Positions 1 through 12,745 are shown, counted from the first letter of the stretch. The stretch: 64,000 bases of DNA from Latrodectus hesperus (GCA_037975125.1 CM075857.1:28209249-28273248); one strand, 5' to 3'. Numbers and translations are program-made. Notes: generated by a model not told the origin, from the letters alone.

Positions 1-50
1 TGCATATGATGTTGCATAAAAATAACTAATAAAAAAAGGTTTTGAAATCA

Positions 51-86
51 GCAACCTCTGTCTTCACATATGAAGACAAAGGTTGC
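51..86. repeat. 36-bp near-perfect palindrome
   Basis: The arms read GCAACCTCTGTCTTCA and its reverse complement with one mismatch, around a CATA centre. It has no coding context. Confidence 0.8.
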
Positions 87-827
87 CAGGAACAAGCTAT
101 TACTGGAAATCAAGTTTAACAATTGAAAAAAAAATTAACATGTGCAATAATTAACTCACCTAAATTCTTGTGAATATTACTAAAGAAAAATTAAAATATT
201 AAACTCATAATTTATTCCAATCTCTTGTTAACAATAAAAAATATGTACAGAAGGATAACATTTTTTCTTAGAAATTTTTCAGGTAAAAACACTAGCTTAA
301 AATGAGTCTTCTAAACAGGCAGTTTCAAATGTAATTTGAAATAACTGTCATCATTTAGTAGAAAACAAACTCTGAATAAAAAGACCTCATTATCAAGGAA
401 AACCTAAATTATATTTATAACGTAATATATAGATTAGGAACAACAGTAAATTAAAGTTGAGAAAAGAATGAGAAAATTACAAAGAAATGCAGCATTAACA
501 GTAAAAATTGTTGATGACTTTAAATAATATTAAGTCTACAATGGTGTAAATAGTTCAGAAAAAACAACACTGTAATGCTTTTAACAAAATCTTACTGTTG
601 TAAATACTACTTATTGTAACAAATCTGGGCAAAGTAAAATATTGAGTAAAATTATATATTACAAACTAGAAAGAAAAGCACTAGTGAGAGATTGAAATAT
701 AAGATTACTGAAAATTATTGTAACTTTAAATTGTACACTTTTAAAAATTCATATTTTTTTATGTACAACCTTAAGACTTTTGATTCAAGTGTGTGATATA
801 TGTGTGTGTATATATATACACATATAT

Positions 828-933
<106 letters not shown>

Positions 934-1470
934 AAAGTGAATATAACTGTTATCATACTTCTCTTATAAGTTTAATATGAATTGTAATGTGGAGCTAAAA
1001 AATGAGTATCTTCAAATATAAATATGTAACCAAAAATATCCAACAAAAGAAATTATATCCAGCAAATGTAATTTTCAATAAGATATTACAAAGAACTGAC
1101 TTTTTCACAAAAAATGAAATAAGTAACATTGTATTATAGTTGTAATAAATTGATTATCTACAATTTGCAGAACATTTTATAAACTTTAGACATCATATAA
1201 CTGAATATTCTGTAGTTGCTTTCCCTAACAATTTTTATTAAATATTTAAAATTTATATTTAATTGAAATATTATATGATGATTAAAAACAAATGTTGAAA
1301 CTAAAAACTTTTTACTAACTCAAAATTTAAGCATGATAAATCATTCGAATATTTTTATTTAAATTTAAAGCTTTTACACTAAAAGAGGAATCATGTCTTT
1401 TTAAAATACAACTGATATACACAATTTTAAATATATTTATATATTAAACAAAATAAGATAATAACCTTAC

Positions 1471-1711
1471 GTTAAATTCATTGTAGAGTGATGTTAACTT
1501 CTTTGACAAATCATTGATTTGCTTTTCCAAGTATCTGCCAAATTCATTGTCCTTGAAATATTCCCCATTTTCAATCTGGCTTATTTTGGCAAGAGTTTTA
1601 TTTATCTTCTTTGTAACATCGTCTAGACCAATTGGTTCACTTTGAGTTCTCCTTACATCCCATTGCCTACCAAGTTCATTTCTTTCTTTTTCAAGACCCA
1701 GAAGCAAATCC
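1471..1711 (-). CDS. CCDC77-like gene, last exon found
   Basis: The exon is 241 bases between acceptor CTTGCTGTAG and donor GTAAGG. It encodes 80 residues of charged helix, including DLLLGLEKERNELGRQWDV and a terminal coiled coil ending LTSLYNEFN, and leaves phase 0. No stop codon occurs in the exon, so at least one further exon should exist. I found none in 1-1470, which is nearly all A and T. Confidence 0.78.
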
Positions 1712-1786
1712 CTACAGCAAGTAAAACTTTCTGTATTTAAATCTACAAGCAAGGCATGAACACAATAATATGAAAAGCATCCTTAC

Positions 1787-1878
1787 CTTTCATCACTGTC
1801 AATTGCCCTGCTATATTTCTGTGACTGATCACAAGTCTTTACATGAGACTCTTTATTAACAGGTTTGCGTAGAAAGGG
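1787..1878 (-). CDS. CCDC77-like gene, 92-base exon
   Basis: Acceptor AAACATTTCAG and donor GTAAGG bound an exon that starts in phase 0 (CCC TTT CTA) and encodes PFLRKPVNKESHVKTCD and on to AIDSDE. It ends with AG of an Arg codon that the next exon completes with G. The phases of all three neighbouring exons agree. Confidence 0.8.
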
Positions 1879-2213
1879 CTGAAATGTTTTTAAAATTCTA
1901 TTACATCTAATTACAATTACATAATCATATTAAGGTAATCTTTAACATGACTTGCAAAATGCCATGTCAAAGAGTTACTTTAATATTGTTGTCTACCATG
2001 ACTTGCAAGATGTCATGATTGATAACAAGGAATTTAATTTGATGGTAAGTTTTATTAGTAAAAAATATTTAGTTTCATATAACTTATTTTAAGCAAATAC
2101 AAAAATGTCTCTTTTCCATACACAAATATTTTTCAAAACATAAATAAGAGAACATAGTAAAAATTTATAGAAACTAAGTAATTATGTTTGAATATTGTAA
2201 GATTTCAAAATCA

Positions 2214-2214
<1 letters not shown>

Positions 2215-2290
<76 letters not shown>
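2215..2290. repeat. (TA)n microsatellite
   Basis: About 38 TA units in an intron of the minus-strand gene. Confidence 0.97.
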
Positions 2291-2293
<3 letters not shown>

Positions 2294-2589
2294 ACAAAAT
2301 TTCAGAAGAAGGAAGATAAAAATACTAAATTTGTTTTTATGCATAAAAACTTTATAAGTTAATATTAATGTAATGAATTAATGAATTCCATTATTTAAGA
2401 TAAATATAATAGTGTTCATTAAATTAAACTAACAAGATGATTAAAGTTTTATTTAAAATTAATCATACCAACAACAAAAATAAATTCCATTTCTACCAAT
2501 AATTGCAAAATTGTTGAACAAACCCCTTTATTCTTGCTACAATGGCTTCAAATGCTTTTACAGACTTCTCTCTCTCATATCTTTTTATT

Positions 2590-2875
2590 TGTGGCGAGGG
2601 GGGCACTACATAAATGACAGCCTAATGGCTAAGACTGTGGTATGACACTTGTTAATGTTCACCATGTTAAATGTCTTCATGGAAGATTTGTCAGATAGTA
2701 GGTTATATTTACATGCTGCAAGGGAGGAAACCTAGCACACATTTCCAAGCACTCATCCTGCAAATATGTTTGTGGAAAACAGGAGCACAACAACCTTCTT
2801 CCTTTATATATTAAGTGGTTGGGATTGAACTTAGGACCTTCATTCTGAAGAGTACTGCCCTACTACTTGGCTACA
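2590..2875 (-). repeat. SINE family D, old copy
   Basis: This is similar in order and words to 39530-39775 (minus) and 13150-13420 (plus): a tRNA-like head with 'tagtagggcagtac', a degraded B box, and a tail with 'ggaggaaacct'. It is strongly diverged. Confidence 0.5.
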
Positions 2876-3260
2876 AAGAGTCCAAATTCACATATTTACT
2901 ATTTTTACAAACAATTACTATTTCTCAATCAAAATAAATTATAACCATTTTTTCAACCTTAAATTTGACCTTTAAAGTCATTAATAAGTGATGTTTCAGA
3001 AGCATAAAATTATATATTTAAAAGTCAATTATAAAATTTTTGAAAATCAAGCCTAAGTTAAATTAACTCTGTGATTTCAAGTTTATTAAAAATCATTACA
3101 AACATTTGTTGTTAGCCCAGGGTTTAGAAGATTCACATAATTGTATTCATATTGCAAGACAATATAGCACTTCTTTAGAGGGTAAAATAACAGAAAGTGG
3201 TTGATTATCTAAAAGCAAATAATTGGATGAAAATCTCACAGAGTTTATACATGAGAAATA

Positions 3261-3298
3261 ACAGTATTGTAAAAGAATTATTTTTTTTACAATACTGT
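3261..3298. repeat. Hairpin with 14-bp arms
   Basis: ACAGTATTGTAAAA and its exact reverse complement are separated by 10 bases (3275-3284). Confidence 0.85.
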
Positions 3299-4200
3299 AA
3301 TTATACTGCTTTATAATAAAGAAAATTAGAATTAATCCAAAAAGTTACGCAAATATAACAGGCCGACAAATGAACACATGCTACAAAAGGATAGTATTTA
3401 TTTTATTCATCAGAAATTTTCATAAGCATTAATACATTATATATACATTCTAATCATAGAAAGAGGAAAATCAATGCCAGTTCAACAACCTTTCTCATTC
3501 CTTGTCTGAATGAAATCAATGCCCATAAAAGCCTTTCTTTGGGTTACCACAAGAAAAATGATCTAGGGTAAATGGAAGATATTTACTAATTTCGCAGTAA
3601 AATCTTTGAAGTGCACTTTTAAACTAGATTGGTAGTATGAGCATAAGTATTATTATACAAAAAAGGATCCTTTTTATCAATTTATAACATTTTGACTTAA
3701 TGGTGCATAGCAGTTCATACAATGTTTGCCACAAATTTCAGACATGCAGTAACAGACTTCTTATGATCCAGCACACTCAGCCACCCACTAACAAACCACA
3801 GCTCTCCGCTCTCTTTAATTTGCATCGACTTCCTAGTTGGATTAGCATACTTTTCAATACTTATTTCCAGAGAAACGAGAAAACAACTGTATGGACCTGA
3901 GCATTTCCCCTATACAATTCAACCAACAAATAGCACTGATATATAACAGTGTTGTCAATTTTTATAGTTGGTGTTCAGTTTCATACAAAATGTAAATATA
4001 TACAATGAAAAAATTTATAAACCAATTTTTTAAACACATTTGTAATTAATAACAATTTAAAAAAAGTCAGATTAATAAATACATCATTATGAACCATTTA
4101 TAAGGAAAAACATACCTGGATGAAAATGGATGTAGATTAAATAAAAATAATATAATACTGCAAATTTTGATATTTAATATATGACAAAAATTATACTCAC
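3299..4200. other. Intron, no feature recognised
   Basis: A slightly less AT-rich patch at 3700-3900 reads as a 66-codon frame on the plus strand but lacks any recognisable protein pattern. Confidence 0.4.
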
Positions 4201-5035
4201 ATTTGAATGCGATGAATGCTTGTTAAAGTTAGATTGATGTCTAATAACTTTTTCTTTAATTCTCTCTATAAACTTTAGTGCAGTAGTAATAAAGTCAGAA
4301 GTTGAAACAATATTGTCTTCAATTTTTCTAATATTTGTAATAAGTCTGGAATCACAATAAGTTTCTTTAAGCTTAAATTTTGTTAGATATTCTTTAGGCT
4401 TTGTTAGCAAATCAAAATATGATGCTCTTGACAAACTTAGAGACAGCAATTCAGTGTCAGCTGTGGCTACAGCAATTTCTTCAATACAGCTTTCCAACTG
4501 TTTAATTTCCCATCCTAAATCCAAATGTTCCCCAGATGTTCCTTTTGATAATCCAACTTTCAATAACAGGCCATGAGTAGATCGCCAAATGTTGTTGACA
4601 TCATAGCTCAGACGGGTACACTGACGAATGCAATTATGCAACTGAAGAATGTCCTCCTCATTGGCATAGTCACCCTGCTCCATGATGTTTGGAACATTTG
4701 CTAATTGAACATATGATTTTGAAGATTTAATGCTTCTTAAGAGTGATGAGATTTTAGATGAGATTTTTGACAGTGACATTAATGAAAATTTTAAATCTTT
4801 CAAGTTCGATGAAATGTTTTCAAAGGTATCTGAAGCATTTGCCTGCGTGTCAGAGCTTTTGCTGAAGTGAACAGATGGAGCATTTTTGACATTTTGCAAA
4901 GATGCAGCATTGGTACTTTCATACTTTTTATAAGATACATTACTATCAGAGCGAGATTTCCTAGTTTCAATTTCATCTTGCAGTTCAGGACAGCTTTGCT
5001 TCAGATTGTGCACTTGAGCCTCAGTTTCCAGCAGC
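4201..5035 (-). CDS. CCDC77-like gene, long 278-codon exon
   Basis: The exon is 835 bases, open throughout, from acceptor TATTCTTTAG to the strong donor GTGAGT. The first base completes a Met codon, and the exon ends in phase 0. It opens with a coiled coil (LLETEAQVHNLKQ), then a polar Ser/Asn-rich linker. A helical region follows in which Leu and Ser recur, then a block with CIRQCTRLSYDVNNIW, and a basic, His/Ser-rich end. I do not recognise a named domain in it and it has no clear counterpart in the vertebrate protein as I remember it. It is the longest uninterrupted non-repetitive reading frame in the window. Confidence 0.88.
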
Positions 5036-5925
5036 CTAAAGAATAGAGAAATTCAGTTACACTTTCTACTGCATAAATGTTACTAATAAATTATCCCATT
5101 AAACAATTTTGCTGAAAAATATATGGCTATATGTAGAAAAATTTAATCATTTTTACAAAACCTCTGGGGAAAAAGTAACTTGTTTTCACTGAAAAATTAA
5201 AATAAAAACTAATTTTAATAACTATTCCAATTATATTGAAGCATTTAAGCATCCATAAACAAAATACAAAAAATAACAAATAATGTGAGTTTACTGAAGT
5301 TTAGGTGATGTAGTCACTAAACTATAAAATGTGGCCCTAAATCAAACTATTATTATTACACAATTTATTTCATTAATCACACTATTTAGCATTTTTTTTC
5401 ATAAAAATGGTAGATGGAAATAATTTTTCTCATGTGAATTGTTATAATAATTCATACAATAATATTTATTAATATATAATAATATATGAAAAAATATTTA
5501 ACTATACAAGAGGATTATAAAAGAGACTAAGGAATTATAATAGGTAAAAAAATTGACTAGCATATATTTTTAAAATAAAGGTTGTGAAAGATTAACACCT
5601 TAGTTATTAAGAGACTTGCCACTTTACAAAAGACATATAATTTTGAAATTATGACTGTATGATAAAATTGACACTTGGGTTTAATGATGGAAAAAAAAAA
5701 AAAAAAAAGAAACAGTGAATTTTACAGAAGTTTTTTTTATTCCTAATTCATATTGTACTTTTTGTTTTGTTAACAAAGGGCAGCTTTATGTAACTTGAAA
5801 AATTTAAAAGTTATCAAGCTTTGTAATAGAAAAATTTAGAAATATTAAATCAGTATAAATAAAATAATAAGGAATTGACTGAATTTAAAAATGCAAACAA
5901 GTTATGCTAGAACACATGAAATTAC

Positions 5926-6074
5926 ATTTTTTGTAGCTTACGAATTTCTTCTTCTTGTTTTAATATCTTTTCTCTAGATGTTTGTAATGCAGTCTTACAG
6001 TCTTCGAATAAAACATCAGAGCTACTTTTTGAAATTTTACCATATTCATCAATCTTAGACTGGAGATGTTTAAT
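5926..6074 (-). CDS. CCDC77-like gene, coiled-coil exon
   Basis: The exon is 149 bases with acceptor TGACTTTCAG and donor GTAATT. It encodes a coiled coil starting IKHLQSKIDEYGK and ending EEEIRKLQK, plus the first two bases of a Met codon. A stronger-looking donor, GTAAGC, lies 23 bases earlier but would break the frame of the next exon, whereas GTAATT keeps it and continues the heptad pattern across the junction. Confidence 0.78.
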
Positions 6075-6991
6075 CTGAAAGTCAGATAAACAAATAAAAT
6101 AGATTAAAATGAGAAAATAAAAACAAAATAAATTCAATCTTCACTTTTGGAAGTAGAGAACAATATCACATATACTTAACTTTGTTCTGTTATTACTTTT
6201 TAATATTTGAAAATTTGATTTTAATATTTCATAGAAATTCATTGTACAATAAATACATGTCCTGTTTTTAATTTAACAAACAAAAAAATTTACTTTGATA
6301 ATTTTTTTAAATTAAAACAGTATTTGATGATAAGTTTTGGAATAATTGATTACTTTCTATTAGTTATCAATAGTTATTATACGATTTTATAGTAAATATT
6401 ATACAATATTGAAATCTTTTATATTTTGGGGTAAAAGGAGAAAAAAATGTATAAACGGTGTTGTTTTTATCTCTATTGAGTAACAAAAATAAAAAAAAAT
6501 CATTGTTGTAAATAATAAAGAATAGGAATTTTATCATATCAACATTTACAAGGGGTAAAATTGATGGCATCATGTGTAATGGGGCAGGCACAGTCGTTGT
6601 GGCATTGTAACCTTAAATGTGAGTGTGTCCTCATAATTTAGAAACAGGAATCAAGCAGGATATCCCAAAACTTGGCCTGCTACTTCCAAAGCTATCATTT
6701 TACTTATTGGATATTGAAATGACAGTCTACTTTATGTGCATCACCTTCCATAGCAAATCTTTGACTATTTATAGAACTTACTACCTTTTAAATGGGAAAA
6801 CCTTTCCCATGCAGATCATGAGAAATAATTTATAAAATGCTTTCGTAACTTTAAAATTATAAATGCTGTTTAGTTTAAAACTGTCATTTATAATCATGCA
6901 TTGTTCAAAAATATAAAAAGATTATTTTATTAATAGTAGTATTTATTAATCAATTGCCATATATTAGTTGATAAAAGATATATAAAAATAC

Positions 6992-7050
6992 CTGCTCTAG
7001 TAAGAAATCCTCATTTGATTTTTTCTTGGTTAACGAGGAAGTTGAAGATC
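6992..7050 (-). CDS. CCDC77-like gene, 59-base exon
   Basis: This small exon lies between acceptor TTCCATACAG and donor GTATTT. Two bases complete the glycine codon left by the previous exon and 19 codons follow: a Ser/Thr/Lys-rich stretch, then SNEDFLLEQ. It ends in phase 0. The phase match on both sides makes it convincing despite its size. Confidence 0.72.
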
Positions 7051-7261
7051 CTGTATGGAATACATAAGCAATAATTAAATAACACAATTTGTAAAAAAAT
7101 AATAAATTTATTCACATAATAATAGAAAGAATAAGTAAATGTGGATGCTTCTATAATTATAATTAGTCTTTAACTAAAAATGAATAAGGAAATAAATATG
7201 TGATTAGTAACTATACAAAACTCTCTTAACACACTCCCAAATCAAATATTTGATTTCAACG

Positions 7262-7356
7262 ATTAAACAAGAAGGTATATTTAATGTAATAAATTAAACA
7301 AGAAGATATAAGAAGGTAGAATAATTAAACAAGAAGGTATATTTAATATAATAAAT
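7262..7356. repeat. Short tandem duplication
   Basis: The string ATTAAACAAGAAGGTATATT occurs at 7262 and about 62 bases later, with a partial third copy (ATTAAACAAGAAGATA) between them. Confidence 0.8.
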
Positions 7357-7682
7357 TGTTTAATGCTTAACTGATTAGCTAAATATTTTAAAAAATTAAA
7401 GGGCAGTGTATTTACCATCTAATTACATATTTTCACTAACTCATGATTCTGTTTGTTAATTTAATTAAAAATATTACTAACATTACAAATTTTTCATACA
7501 CAAAGAGTTATTAATCATAGTTCATTCACTGATCTTAATGAAAAGTGGTTTTTTTAATAAATTGTTCTTATTTGATGAATTTTAAAGTTATCAGAATGAA
7601 GCTTAATTTTTAGTCTTTTTACAAAGAGGATCCCTATATTTTCACATTTAATAAATTAATTTTCAATTGAATAAATGTTTAA

Positions 7683-7760
7683 TTTGATTTATTTGTCACT
7701 CAAAAATCATTTTTTGCAACCAGGTATAATTATACTGGAACCTATGATTAAAGTCAAAGA
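7683..7760 (-). repeat. SINE family A fragment
   Basis: TTTGTCACTCAAAAATCATT followed by 'tgcaaccagg' matches the 3' half of SINE A on the minus strand. The tRNA-like head is missing. Confidence 0.55.
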
Positions 7761-9599
7761 TAAGAGAACAAACCATTTGACACTACATAAAGGAAACTAA
7801 TCAAAAGGATTTTTCCCAGTATTCATAAGGTCACTAATGTTAAAACAGAGGAAACTTGAAAAACTTCTCAGCTCTCATTTAAACAAATGAGCACTTAGAA
7901 AAGCTATCTTTTATAATCCATAACAATAGCTAAAATCAAATCTGGGATAACCTAATCATAAGAACATAGCACTCTACTTTAAGTCAAAGTGATTTAGAGT
8001 TATCTTTTAATCAGTAAAACCAATTAAATATATCTTTACAATTGTTGAAGCATTTTTTCTGATACACATATAGTGACAAAACACTAACTACTAATCCAAA
8101 TTAAAAAAATCAGAAGATTTAAAGAAGTTAGAACTTTGTTTGAATGATAAAATTTTACTGAATTTAATGTAATAAATTTATACTACGAATGCTAACAGCA
8201 AACAATTCCAACTTAAAATATTTTTCAATTTTCAATCAATTTCTCTTGTAAATTTAAGATTACATATTACGATATAAGTATGTCATTCTGAATTTCGCCA
8301 ATAAAATTTTAAATATTATAAGTTTCCCAAAAATAATTATAAATTGAAAACTTAACTGCTTGTCCAATTTATTTTTCACTTTATAATAAATGACTTAGTT
8401 TATAAAATTTCAAAAGAGAATATTTTTTAAAGAAAAAATTGTTAAAAATAATCATGCTTCAATAGTGAATCACATTTGCAAATTAAATGTATAAAAAAAT
8501 CAACAGAAAAAAGTCAAAAATAAATTATTTGAAAAATGAAATATGCATTTGAAGTAAACACTGACCTTCATATCATCTATTTTGATTATAAATATTAACA
8601 TTAATGTTTCAACAGCAAGGATGACATTCATTGATTCACAGTTTTACAATAAAAATAACAGTATACTCACATACTCGTTTAAAGTGATAAGGTAATAACA
8701 GATTAAATAGTAATTCTGTTTGAAATGAGCTAATGAGATATTTCAATAGATAAAAGAGAAATTAATAAATATTAAAAGAACCAAATAATTTCTAAATGTC
8801 ATTCATGAAACATTTTTTTTTCTATTTTATAATTTATAAAATGAATATTTTTTATCATGCCATTAAAGTATTTTTACAATTTAATTTACAAAATAAAAAA
8901 GTCTTAAATTTGTATTCTTTGATAATAATAAAAAAATAAATCGGTTGATTATTGAAACATCTAAAATAAATGCTTCTGTAGTTCATGATACAATAGTTAA
9001 ACTTTTAGTACAGATTTTATGATATTTATTATTAAGGAAATAAAAACATGCAGCTTTTATCTATGATTATTGCTCTCAAAAGAATAAATGGATATATTTA
9101 TTAAATGCGTAAAATCTGATAACATTCACATGTTTTACAAGGAATTGATCTTTGATTTTATACTAAATGTATTCCTGCTTACTTATAGCATTTTACTAAA
9201 AATTTCTTTGGCAATCTACTATTTTCCAGATTTCTACAATTTATGAGAATCCTATTGCAAAGAAATCTATAACTTTAAACCAGATCTTTAATTGATTGAA
9301 ATAGTAATCTTGTATATGAAATATTTATTAATAAAAAGAATACCATAATTAAAAAAACTGTACAATACTGAAATTTCATTAAGGTGAAGATCGTCACCAT
9401 ACGTTTGAATCACGGCTATAATAAATTAATAATTTTTCATTCCAATAAAATAATAAAGAATTTTAAAACAAAATTTTTCTGGTTCATCATAAATGAGTAC
9501 AGATTATATTAATAATTTACAATGTATGAATAATTATGTAACTTGCTGAACAGCAAAAAACAAATATGTTGTAATAAACTATTAATTATACTGTTGTGT

Positions 9600-10340
9600 G
9601 ATTTACTCCTCAAAGTCTAGCTGCAAGCTAGAATCCTCAAAAAGTCAATAGATGGAACAAGACAAGAGATAGATACAAGAAGTGAAGCACTTATGTACAA
9701 AAGCCCTGCACAGTGGAGATGTTCAGGGGAAGCCTGTGCAGAAGTCCACTTGGTGCACACAAGATAAAATGTCTGTCCATCAATAAAAGCAAAGCTCCCT
9801 TATCTCCACTCATGAGCCTGCTGATGGTGCATTGGATAGCTCTGTCACTTCCAATTTTGAGGGAATTACAAGGAGCTCTCCCAGAATACCAAAAATGAGA
9901 CGGAGTAATCCTCCATATTTTATGATTTGTGATCTTAATTTTTGAGCTTATTTCAAAGAAGGTCAGTTCGTTACCAGTAGTTGATAAGCTAAAACCCTTT
10001 CTATTGCAAGAATATCAGAAGACTCACTGCCTTGAAGGCCCATGTGTGAAGGAAGCCACTGAAAATAAATCCTGTGTTGAATTGAAAGCACTTCAAGGTC
10101 TTAAAGAATCATGACAGATGTTCTGTCTCCCGCTCCAATCCAGTTGCTCAAATGCTGAATGACACTACAGATATCTATTAAGATCCAAATATCTGTATGT
10201 GATTTCAGAAATCGAAGTCGCAAGTACTTCTTTTATTGCAATTAGTTCAGCTCTAAAGACAGAGTAAAAATATGGATTTTTAAGATCAAATTGCACAGAG
10301 TGAGTAGATGACTTAATGAAAAATCCCAGACATAGGTACA
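9600..10340 (-). pseudogene. LINE 3' end with RNase H domain, decayed
   Basis: Minus-strand translation shows RNase H landmarks in order: a degraded ELxA-type block near 10240, IDICSVIQHLSNW (normally TDSxSxIxHL) near 10170-10200, and FQWLPSHMGLQGSE near 10050-10080, then the short C-terminal region typical of RNase H-bearing non-LTR elements. Stops and frameshifts are frequent. The left end should be the 3' end of the element. It belongs to the same type as the fragments at 39809-41040, 40375-40899 and 42655-42957. It is non-functional. Confidence 0.6.
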
Positions 10341-10927
10341 GTTGTCATGATGAACTATATTGAGGCATATTAATGCATATGTATTCTCCTTTTTATGACA
10401 AAGTATGGATGTTATGCATTTTTTTTAATTTAATTGTATTTACAACATTTTCTGTTAAAAATTATATAATAATGTGATATATTCATTTCTATTCACTGGC
10501 TTAACTAATGAGCTAAAAATCACTGTCTAACTATGTATGGCACAGTTTGACCCAGACAGGACCTTGTGCTATCAAACTTCACATAATCAATCAATCAATC
10601 ATTGGCTAAGCTTAATAGTAGATTGAACTCCTAACATTATTGAAGTGATTAAAATTTATTTCAACATACTTCATTAAACAATCTAACAAAGGATGTATAC
10701 ATATTGAAAAGTGCTAGATGAAAAAATATTAGTTTCCATGACTGAGGGAAGCATTACTGAAAAAATTTAATTACAACTATTAAAATTTTTTTACACAAAT
10801 AATATTGCATAATTGAATGATCCTAAATAAATTGTCATAACACATGGAATATTATTTTTTTTATTGATGTGTCCAAATTCAATAAGAATGATTGCATAAT
10901 AAATTATATTTCAGTAACTACATACAA

Positions 10928-11730
10928 CCTGGGGCTTGAGCACAGCCACCAGGCGTGTTGGCAAGTGGTGGATAGCCGAATGTCCTGTAGGAATGACAGG
11001 ATAGCCTTGAATATAGAATCAGAGGCCGCGAACCAGCTCCCGTAAACCCTGGTGTTATGCGATCCGTGCCTAGGGCTAATTGGCACCACGGTATTGGTGT
11101 CTTAACGGAGCCTCTAGTTGCTTGGTGAACTTCTAGAGTAATTTGCCTTGCCCAGTAACTCAGGCAATGCTGGGTGGACTTATATTACCTGAGCTTTTTA
11201 ATTGTTATCTTGTGGCTGAAAAGACACAAGAAATAACAAACCTTTCTGCATCTGCAGGTGAAGCCTCTAAAGTAGACCTTGCTGAAAAAGACAAGGGAAC
11301 TCAGAGGCAATCTTGTAAAGGGGCAGCAATGAATCCTTCACTTGAGGTAGAAATTACCTCTAAACCATCTTCTTCTGGTGAAAGTCAGGAAGTTATTCCT
11401 AGCATGAATTTCTGACCAGATGGGACTATTTCAGCAAGACCTTATCTGCTGGAAATGTCATATGCAAGAGGAAACGGCAGAGCATGTCATTTACGAATGT
11501 GAGGCTCTTGCCCTCCCTAAATTAACTTCTTTAGGCTTCATCCATACTAGAGACTTACACCTAGACTCCATTAAAGGGTTATTGGACTTTATTAGTAAAG
11601 TGGGTGACCCGAGCAACTGGAACTAGGAAACATTGGGTTTGGAGTTAATGGTACAAAATGCTGATAAAAGCAGAGGTGCCCAATGACATACAAACTCAAT
11701 TTTAAGAAGAAGAAGAAGAGGAAGAAGAAG
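10928..11730 (+). mobile_element. Internally deleted LINE copy with 12-bp target duplication
   Basis: The element is flanked by AACTACATACAA at 10916-10927 and 11731-11742 and ends in a (GAA)n tail at about 11704-11730. The first 215 bases are GC-richer leader-like sequence. A frame from 11143 looks like the start of a low-complexity ORF1-like protein (Ser, Glu and Lys rich). From about 11420 the sequence encodes the C-terminal zinc-knuckle region of a reverse transcriptase protein, with CWKCHMQEETAEHVIYECEA, ending at a TAG near 11626. The catalytic domains are missing, so the copy joins a 5' leader to a 3' end. It is distinct in tail from the (AAC)n LINEs. Confidence 0.75.
11420..11626 (+). 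pseudogene. Reverse transcriptase C-terminal Cys/His region
   Basis: The last 60-odd residues of a non-LTR polyprotein. The CxxC, H and C residues fit the CCHC finger that follows RNase H, and LTSLGFIHTRDLHLDSIKG fits the downstream region. It is intact to its stop but lacks everything upstream because of the internal deletion. Confidence 0.65.
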
Positions 11731-11742
11731 AACTACATACAA

Positions 11743-12689
11743 AAATTCACATATTTTTAAATAGATTAAATGAAATTACAAATATGATCATTGAATCAAA
11801 TAGAGAGAAACCAAAAGAATTATAAACACAGAACAGGAAGTAGAAAACAAATCAAACAAATACTGTTCAGATTAGTTTATTTATGATTAAATTGTAATAT
11901 AAAATATAAATATGATCTATATAAGCATTTTATGTTTTATAGAAAAGTTCATAGCACATTAAGAAATACCACAAAATGATTTGAAACAGAAATTTTTTCA
12001 TATTTTTTTTAAATTTATAATTAAGCATTTTGAAAGTTATATTGCAAGATATCTTCTAACATTACATGCTATGCAGGTTTTTGAAAATGAGAACAATTTA
12101 GTCTTGAAAGTTTTGATAAAATGTCATTTTTAGAGTATTATGCATCAATATAAATTTTTTTTAAAAGTGTTAAAAATTATTAAGTGTTACAGTATTACAT
12201 TTAATACAAATTATTAATTGCATTCCAAACAATGTATTGCATAATAAAAGCCAGAAACTTATTCCTTAAGGCAATATACATCATGATTTAAAATATGCTG
12301 CAATCATGATATCTGAGCTATTGAAATTCTTTGAATGCATAAATATTTTTGTATTTAGAGAGAAAATGAATTGGAGTGTCTTTTTAATTTATATTAACAA
12401 TAAATAATTTAAATGACAGAAAAATATAGAAAATTGTATTCATATAAAAATAATATTTTATTTAATATCATTCATAATGAATTTCTTATTAAAAATACAA
12501 AGTTAATATTCACTATTTAAAAAACTAACAATTATATTAGAAAAAAAAAAATTGATTAATTTTTAACAAATGTAAAAGATAGAACATTACCAAATACTTT
12601 TATTAATGCAACAAAAAATTAATGAAAAACTAATTCGACATTTTGTAAAAAATTTAAATCATTTAAAAATCAAATCTGATTTCATTCAC
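11743..12689. other. Non-coding AT-rich stretch
   Basis: No repeat or coding signal was recognised. Confidence 0.45.
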
Positions 12690-12690
12690 A

Positions 12691-12726
<36 letters not shown>

Positions 12727-12745
12727 ATATATACACACACACACA
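12690..12745. repeat. (TA)n(TG)n / (TA)n(CA)n palindromic microsatellite
   Basis: A TA run passes into seven TG units, then TATATATA, then CA units, so the TG and CA blocks are reverse complements around a TA centre. Confidence 0.9.

Larger units (their letters stand above)
7051..9590. other. Long intron segment, mostly featureless
   Basis: AT-rich intron of the minus-strand gene. It contains a tandem duplication at 7262-7356 and a small SINE A fragment at 7683-7760. Nothing else is seen. Confidence 0.5.

Noticed and set aside
3700..3900. 66-codon plus-strand open frame
   Set aside because: No domain, no splice context, within an intron of a well-supported minus-strand gene.
5926..5952. Donor GTAAGC earlier in the exon ending at 5926
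   Set aside because: It would put the following 835-base exon out of frame, whereas GTAATT keeps the frame and the coiled-coil pattern.
7262..7356. Spaced direct repeats that might suggest a CRISPR-like array
   Set aside because: Only two or three units with unequal spacing in a eukaryotic intron; a tandem duplication explains them.
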